Source: Phycisphaerales bacterium PN19_bin_20 (GTDB lineage: Bacteria; Planctomycetota; Phycisphaerae; Phycisphaerales; UBA1924). From it: a stretch of DNA of 64,000 nucleotides. The stretch spans positions 1-64,000 of the forward strand of contig JAJOLK010000006.1 of assembly GCA_021173225.1 (NCBI GenBank). Direction: 5' to 3'. Each line of letters begins with the position of its first letter. Within the stretch, counting starts at the first letter, position 1. The translations under genes were made by a program, and so were the position numbers. Under the pieces are notes generated by a model. It ran no database searches, had not been told where the DNA came from, and saw nothing but the letters and a program-made list of their open reading frames with translations. Below are positions 58,303-64,000 of the stretch, piece after piece.

Positions 58303-58902
58303 ATGGCCGGTGATGACAGGCCCATGCTGAACTCGGATGTGACGCAGATGCTCGACGCGGCGGCAGCTGGTGACCTGCGCGCCACCGAGCGGCTGTTCCC
58401 GCTGGTTTATGACGAGCTGCGCCGCCTCGCAGGTGGGCTGATGGCCCGTGAGCAGCCCGGGCAGACGCTGCAGCCCACGGCCCTGGTAAACGAGGCGTAT
58501 TTGCGGCTGGTTGGGCCCGGGCAGGTCAGGTGGCAGAACCGAGCCCATTTCTTTGGCGCGGCGGCGACGGCGATGCGGCGGATCTTGATCGACCGGGCCA
58601 GGCAGGTGCAGGCGCGGCGCAAACGCGAGGCTGAAGTCGCCAGCGAGCTGCCATCGATGGACTCGCGGACGGCCTGCTCAACGCCCGAGGACCTGCTCGA
58701 GCTGGACGGGGCGCTCGACGAGCTGGCTCAACGCGACAAGCGGCAGCATGATGTCGTCATGCTCAGGTTCTTTGCGGGGCTGACGGTTGAGCAGACCGGT
58801 GAGGTGCTGGACGTGTCGCCCGCGACAATCAAGAACGACTGGGCGTTTGCGCGCGCGTGGCTGACAAGCGAGGTGCGGCGGCGGACCGCGGCCCGCGCGT
58901 GA
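58303..58902 (+). CDS. ECF-type sigma factor (planctomycete type)
   Basis: VTQMLDAAAAGDLRATERLFPLVYDELRRLAGGLMAREQPGQTLQPTALVNEAYLRL, FFGAAATAMRRILIDRAR, SPATIKNDWAFARAWL. Confidence 0.92.
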   Translation: MAGDDRPMLNSDVTQMLDAAAAGDLRATERLFPLVYDELRRLAGGLMAREQPGQTLQPTALVNEAYLRLVGPGQVRWQNRAHFFGAAATAMRRILIDRARQVQARRKREAEVASELPSMDSRTACSTPEDLLELDGALDELAQRDKRQHDVVMLRFFAGLTVEQTGEVLDVSPATIKNDWAFARAWLTSEVRRRTAARA

Positions 58903-58980
58903 CGTGGGCTGACGTGGCTCATATGGGCCGACATTGGCAGACATGGACTGACGTGGGGTGACGTGGGGTGACATGGGATT
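58900..58980. repeat. About 10-bp-period degenerate direct repeats (TGACGTGGGG-like)
   Basis: tgacgtgggc tgacgtggct catatgggcc gacattggca gacatggac tgacgtgggg tgacgtgggg tgacatggga. Confidence 0.75.
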
Positions 58981-59037
58981 GCGGCGTTGGTGGCGTGGAT
59001 GTTTGGCGGTGCGTGCGCCTGAGGCGTGGAGCGGGCC

Positions 59038-61545
59038 ATGAGCGTTGATCGGCACAGCAAGCTGAAGCAGTTCTACGAGGAGGCGATGCCGCTGGACGGA
59101 GCGGGGCGCAGTGCCGTGGTGCGCGAGGTGTACCGGCACGATGAGTCGCTCGGTGATGAGCTGTCGGCGCTGTTGGCGGTCAGCGAGCCGGGGCACGTAG
59201 AGCTGCTCGATGCGCCGCTTGGCGAGGTGGCCTCGCGGCTGGGCGTGCCCGCTGGCGGCGATGGTGCTGAGGCGGAGCCTGCGCTGGCACTACCGGCAAC
59301 GCTGGGGCGGTACACGCTCACGGGCGTGCTTGGGCGCGGCGGGCAGGGCGTGGTCTATCGCGCGCAGCAGGCGACCCCGCGGCGCGAGGTGGCGGTGAAG
59401 GTGCTGGGATCGGGGGTGGTCACGCCGGGGCTTGCGCGGCGGTTTGCGCACGAGGCCGAGGCGCTTGGCATGCTGACGCACCCGGGTATTGCGCAGGTCT
59501 TTGACGCGGGGACCGAGAAGCTCTTGGGGGTCGCGTGCCCGTACATCGCGATGGAACTTGTCGAGGGCCAGCGGCTGGACCGGTTCGTGCAGGAGCAGCG
59601 CCCTTCTATGCGGCGCGTGCTGGAGCTGGTGGCGGAGATTGCGCGAACGGTGGACTACGCGCACAAGCGCGGGGTGATTCATCGTGACCTCAAGCCCGGG
59701 AACATCATCGTGAGCCGTGAGGGACAAGCGAAGGTGCTGGACTTTGGCGTTGCGCGGCTGGTGCGGTTTGGGGCTGGCGGCGCTGGCGTTAGCGCCACGT
59801 TGAGCGCTACAGGGCACCAGATCGTCGGGACGCTGGCGTATATGAGCCCCGAGCAGGCCGGCGGGAACCCCGCGATGGTCGATGTCCGCAGCGATGTGTT
59901 CGCGCTGGGCGCTATCGGCTTTGAGCTGCTATGCGGGCGCCCGCCGCGGCAGACCGACAGCATGAGCCTTCCGGCGGCGCTGCGGTCGATCGCGGAGACC
60001 GACGCGCCGACGCCGCGCACGGTGGTGCGTGACTTGCCGGTGGAGGTCGAGGCGATCGTGGTCAAGGCTCTGGCGCGCCGGCCTGAGGACCGTTACGAGC
60101 ACGCGTCGGCGCTGGCGGATGACATCGAGCGTTACCTGGCGGGCGAGCCGGTGACCGCGCGGCGCTACACGCGCGTTGAGCGGCTGCGCAGAGTGGTGCG
60201 GCGCAACCGCCTGCCGGTGGCGGCCGGCGCGGTGCTGGTGCTGGCGCTCGCGGGCGGGACCGTCGCGACAAGCTGGCAGGCGGCGGTGGCGCGGCGAGAG
60301 CGTCAGGCAGCACAGCAAGAGGCCTTTAGCGCTCGGGCGGCGACGGACATGATGCGGCGGATTCTGACGGCGGCGAGCCCGGCGGAAACGCGCGGGCAGG
60401 ACATCACGGTGCGTCAGATGCTCTCGGCGGCGGAGGCCGAGCTCTCGCCGGATGCAAAGCAGCTGGGCGACGCGGGCAAGGACGCGTACGGGCTGGCGAC
60501 GACGCTGGCGACGATCGCCGAAACCCGGCTGGCCTTGGGCGACTACGCGCTGGCCGAGAAGCACGCGCGGCGGGCGATGGACCTGCTGGACTCAACCCCG
60601 CGCGGCGCAAGCGTGGCGGCGATCGAGAACCGCTGCACGCTCGTGCGGGCGCAGATCGCGATGGGGCAGGCCGGGGCGGCGCAGGCCATGGCCCGGCAGA
60701 CGTTGGAGCTGGCGGGCCAACTTGGCGCCCAGAGCCCTGCGCATTTCAATGCGCGGCTGGCGACAATCGCGGCGGGCAAGCCGGGGGTGGTGCTCGCGAG
60801 CAAGGAGCATCGGGTCGCGGCGGTGGAGGGCTATCGCGCGCTGCTGGCGGACATGCGTCCGGCGCTGCCCGAGAACGACCCGCGGATCGACTTGGTCCGG
60901 TCTGAACTGGCAGTAGATCTTGAAGAGCTTGGCGAGCGCAAGGAAGCCTTTCGCATCATCTGCGAGATCTACGTCTCGCGTAAGAACCGCTTGGGCGACG
61001 ACCACCCCGACACCCTGCTGACTCTGCACAACATTGCCACGTACACAGGCGAGCTGGGCCGCCTGCCACCGGCGATTGTGAGTATGACGCAGGTGATTGA
61101 GCGGCGCGGCAGGGTGCTGGGCCTCACGCATCCCAGCACGCTGTTCTCGATCGCCATGCGCGCGAAGTTTCTGATGCGCATGAGCAGCTTCGATCAGGCA
61201 TTGCCCGACATCAAGGCCGTGCTCGACGCGCGGACGCAGCGCTTTGGGCCCGAGCATCGCGAGACGCTCACAGCCCTGGGCCTGTACGGGACGTGTCTGC
61301 TTCAGCTCAAGCGGCTTGACGAAGCGGGGGTGGCGATCGAGACGCTGGTGACGCGGGCCCGGGCGGTCTATGGCCCGAGAGACCCCGCAACGCTGCTGGC
61401 GCTCACGCTCGCATGGAACCTTGCCGAGGCCAAGGGTGACCAGCCCGAGATGATCGCGATAGCCCGAGACCTGGTTGGTTCCGAGCACGAGGCGCCGGTG
61501 CGGGCCCAGATGGTGACCAAGGGCTTGAACTTCGACAAGCCGTGA
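59038..61545 (+). CDS. Serine/threonine protein kinase with TM and TPR-like C-terminal region
   Basis: LGRGGQGVVYRAQQ...VAVKVL, GVIHRDLKPGNIIVSREGQAKVLDFGVARL, GTLAYMSPEQAGG, TM LPVAAGAVLVLALAGGTVATSW, then tetratricopeptide-like helices. Confidence 0.93.
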   Translation: MSVDRHSKLKQFYEEAMPLDGAGRSAVVREVYRHDESLGDELSALLAVSEPGHVELLDAPLGEVASRLGVPAGGDGAEAEPALALPATLGRYTLTGVLGRGGQGVVYRAQQATPRREVAVKVLGSGVVTPGLARRFAHEAEALGMLTHPGIAQVFDAGTEKLLGVACPYIAMELVEGQRLDRFVQEQRPSMRRVLELVAEIARTVDYAHKRGVIHRDLKPGNIIVSREGQAKVLDFGVARLVRFGAGGAGVSATLSATGHQIVGTLAYMSPEQAGGNPAMVDVRSDVFALGAIGFELLCGRPPRQTDSMSLPAALRSIAETDAPTPRTVVRDLPVEVEAIVVKALARRPEDRYEHASALADDIERYLAGEPVTARRYTRVERLRRVVRRNRLPVAAGAVLVLALAGGTVATSWQAAVARRERQAAQQEAFSARAATDMMRRILTAASPAETRGQDITVRQMLSAAEAELSPDAKQLGDAGKDAYGLATTLATIAETRLALGDYALAEKHARRAMDLLDSTPRGASVAAIENRCTLVRAQIAMGQAGAAQAMARQTLELAGQLGAQSPAHFNARLATIAAGKPGVVLASKEHRVAAVEGYRALLADMRPALPENDPRIDLVRSELAVDLEELGERKEAFRIICEIYVSRKNRLGDDHPDTLLTLHNIATYTGELGRLPPAIVSMTQVIERRGRVLGLTHPSTLFSIAMRAKFLMRMSSFDQALPDIKAVLDARTQRFGPEHRETLTALGLYGTCLLQLKRLDEAGVAIETLVTRARAVYGPRDPATLLALTLAWNLAEAKGDQPEMIAIARDLVGSEHEAPVRAQMVTKGLNFDKP

Positions 61546-61682
61546 GCGTGCTGCTCGGAACTTGCGTGGCGTACGGCTCAACATGCGCAATGAAAAGCGG
61601 GGGCGGGCCAGACGCGTGCGTCTTGACCCACCCCCGACTCACCGTGCGTGCTTTAGCTGTGGCGGGCGAGGTGCCCCGCGGC

Positions 61683-63626
61683 TTAGCAACCCTGGAAGAA
61701 GCTGTTGATGAAGAAGATGATGTCGTCGGCAGTGAACTCGCCGTCAGGACCGGCGACCGGGCCTGAGCTGGCGACGTCGGCGCGCTCGTCGCGGGTGGTG
61801 AACCAGCGGATGAACAGGATGATGTCGTCTGAGGTCAGCTCGCCGTCGGGGTCGGTGATAACACCGGCGCTGGCGATGTCAGCAACACAGTCGGGGACGG
61901 AGGGGAAGTCCTCGGGGTTGGGGCCGATCTCATCGTCGGGCCCGTCGAGCGCGATGTCGTAGTTGTCGGCGTTGCTGCTGAAGCTAATGATGCCGACGCT
62001 CGGGCGGCCGTCGAAGGGGTTGGTCGGGTCGGCGGCCCAGCGGCCGTTGGCGTCGGGCTTCATGGCGCGGAGCTGGAAGCTGGGCGTGCCGACGATCGGC
62101 CGGTTGTAGACCATGCCCGCCTCATGGAAGTTGAAGTCCTGGAGGGTGTCGGTGCCGGGGAGGTCGATGATCGGCCCGGCGGTGAAGCTGCCGCCGACGG
62201 CCGCGGGCGGGATGATCCGCTTGATCGAGCCATCACCGACGCGTGCGAGGTACCAGTGCCCGGGCTGGGGGCCCGGCTTGATCTTCAGTGCGCCGTTGCC
62301 GGGGACGCTGGGGTAGAACCCGCCGCCGAGCGGCACAAGGTTTTTGGTGAAGCGCTGAACCCGTGGCCCGGCCGCGCCAGCGGGGATGAACGCCACGACC
62401 TCGTCGGTGCGGGGGTCAACTCCGATGGCCTCGGGCGTAGTGCCCAGGTTGAAGCGGGCAAGCTCGACTGGAGGCAGCGGGGGCAGCGGGTTGCTGTCGA
62501 TGGCAACAAGGTTGCCGGTGTCAACCACGTACACCTGCCCGCGGCGGCCGATGGCCAGGTGCGTGGTGCTGACGTCGCCGAGAGTGCGGCGGGAGTTGTC
62601 ACCTGGGAAGACCTGCGTCACGGCCGAGGGGGTGCCCAGACGGTTGGGGTGGATCACCGCCAGCGAGGCAAGGTCCGAGAGGAGCGAGTGGTTAAGAACG
62701 GTGCCGCCGGTCGGGACCGAGGGCGGCGGCGTAAAGCTATTCGAGGGGAAGGAAAAGACGAAGTTGACGACGCTGCCGGTGGCCTGAATCGAAACGTGGG
62801 GGACGATGATGTAGAGCCCGTCGAGGGCGCGCTTGACCCCGTCGCTGGCGCCCGTGTTCATGCGCCAGAGGCTCTTGTTGGTGCCTTCATAGCGGGCGGT
62901 ATCTTTGGACAAGGTGAAGCTCGTGCCGCCGCCGATTGACTGCCTAGTCAGGCGGTTGGCAACGTTGCCCTCATCGGCGGCGGGGTCACGGTAGTGGAAG
63001 GTCGGGTTGTTAGCACACCAGTTTTCGAGTTGGAACAGGGTGACGCAGTGCCCGCCGTTGCGATTCCAGCCGGTGTTTCCGCCGACGAACGTGTATCGGC
63101 CGTAGCAGGGGGACAAATAGCCGCCGTAGACGACGCGGTAGATGAAGAAGTTGACGGGGTTGACTTGGGCCCCACCCAAGCGGTAGACGCTGAACTGTCC
63201 CGGCGCGAACAGCTGCGTCCACGCCACGAGCCCGTTGTAGCCGTTGGTCCCGGTGGTGCCGCCGGTGCCGCTGGTGTTCATGAAGGCGCCAAGGAGGTTG
63301 ATGTTGGCGGTGATCTGGTTGTAGTCTTCCTGGCCGTAGGTCTTGTCAACCCCGGGGAAGGCACCGGGAGCGCCGCGAGTGGCGAAGTAGCCCAGGACGT
63401 TGGCGTTGCTGGTGGGGACGCAGTGGTTGGAACCGTTGTTGGCCAGGCCTTGGCGGCGCTGGTCAAAGTCGGGCATACCGAACTGGTTGATGTTGCAGCC
63501 CGCGCCGCCGGCGAGCGCAACGCCTGTGGCAAAGGGCGAGGCGAGGGCGAGCCCGGCCAGGGTGGTCAGGGCCAGCGTGCGTGTGCTCGCGGTGAGAAGG
63601 AAAGGTCGATCGGAGGACAGATTCAT
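61683..63626 (-). CDS. Secreted protein with a GC-type dockerin-like C-terminus
   Basis: Signal TTLAGLALASPFATGVALAG; tail DCVADIASAGVITDPDGELTSDDIILFIRWFTTRDERADVASSGPVAGPDGEFTADDIIFFINSFFQGC (two paired repeats, terminal GC). Confidence 0.85.
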   Translation of the reverse strand: MNLSSDRPFLLTASTRTLALTTLAGLALASPFATGVALAGGAGCNINQFGMPDFDQRRQGLANNGSNHCVPTSNANVLGYFATRGAPGAFPGVDKTYGQEDYNQITANINLLGAFMNTSGTGGTTGTNGYNGLVAWTQLFAPGQFSVYRLGGAQVNPVNFFIYRVVYGGYLSPCYGRYTFVGGNTGWNRNGGHCVTLFQLENWCANNPTFHYRDPAADEGNVANRLTRQSIGGGTSFTLSKDTARYEGTNKSLWRMNTGASDGVKRALDGLYIIVPHVSIQATGSVVNFVFSFPSNSFTPPPSVPTGGTVLNHSLLSDLASLAVIHPNRLGTPSAVTQVFPGDNSRRTLGDVSTTHLAIGRRGQVYVVDTGNLVAIDSNPLPPLPPVELARFNLGTTPEAIGVDPRTDEVVAFIPAGAAGPRVQRFTKNLVPLGGGFYPSVPGNGALKIKPGPQPGHWYLARVGDGSIKRIIPPAAVGGSFTAGPIIDLPGTDTLQDFNFHEAGMVYNRPIVGTPSFQLRAMKPDANGRWAADPTNPFDGRPSVGIISFSSNADNYDIALDGPDDEIGPNPEDFPSVPDCVADIASAGVITDPDGELTSDDIILFIRWFTTRDERADVASSGPVAGPDGEFTADDIIFFINSFFQGC

Positions 63627-63704
63627 GATGAGGCTCCCGGGGTGGCTGGCCGTGATTGGCCTGCGACCCGTCAGAACCTCATGCGGAGCCGATCGATTGG
63701 GAAG

Positions 63705-63995
63705 CTAGGGAATCTCTGCCGGCTGTGCCGGCTGTGCGGGCTGTGCGGGCCGTGCCGGCTGGGCTTGGGGCTGCCACGGCGCGCGACCCGGGTTTGCGCC
63801 GTGCGGTGTTTGTAAGTTGTTTGGGGCGTCCTCCAAGAGCGCCGGGGCCGGCTCGGCCATCGCCACGCGCGGGGGCTTGGTCACCAGCAGCAGACGCGAC
63901 CATAGCAAGATGCCAAAGGCGCAGACCACCGCACCGAACATGGTGAAGCTCAGACGCCCGCCACAGAGGGTCCGCCCACATCGCTTAGAGGCCAT
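63705..63995 (-). CDS. Small single-TM protein with a Pro/Ala/Gln repeat tail
   Basis: LSFTMFGAVVCAFGILLWSRLLLVTKPP; tail QPARPAQPAQPAQPAEIP; close to the window edge. Confidence 0.5.
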   Translation of the reverse strand: MASKRCGRTLCGGRLSFTMFGAVVCAFGILLWSRLLLVTKPPRVAMAEPAPALLEDAPNNLQTPHGANPGRAPWQPQAQPARPAQPAQPAQPAEIP

Positions 63996-64000
63996 CGCAG

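Overview
High-GC chromosomal window, most likely from a planctomycete of the Phycisphaerae type. Evidence: C-terminal 'PTPGA..LLGLG..RRRR' sorting tails, a GC-type dockerin-like tail, tandem prepilin-like proteins, and an ECF sigma/Ser-Thr kinase module. From about 12.3 kb to the right end it is mostly ordinary gene content: peptidoglycan-sugar recycling (GH20-anmK, murQ), alaS, proS, typA, prmC, hutH/hutU, nth, mpg, dus, an AI-2E-type transporter, threonine aldolase and others. The least ordinary part is the left end. Positions 1 to about 2.7 kb look like the right end of an integrated element: four minus-strand accessory genes (HARE-HTH, two small unknowns, and a nucleotidyl-cyclase-fold-like protein), inverted repeats between them, and a 3' half tRNA-Gly(CCC)-like att remnant. 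To its right are a 12-bp repeat array, a DUF4914-like P-loop protein, and a chimeric ORF carrying a tyrosine-recombinase C-terminus fused to a decayed gene. Next comes an unusual trehalose pair: trehalose-phosphatase fused to GH15, and a membrane sensor fused to trehalose-6-phosphate synthase. No rRNA, intact tRNA or CRISPR array was recognised. All family calls come from reading motifs by eye; no searches were run.
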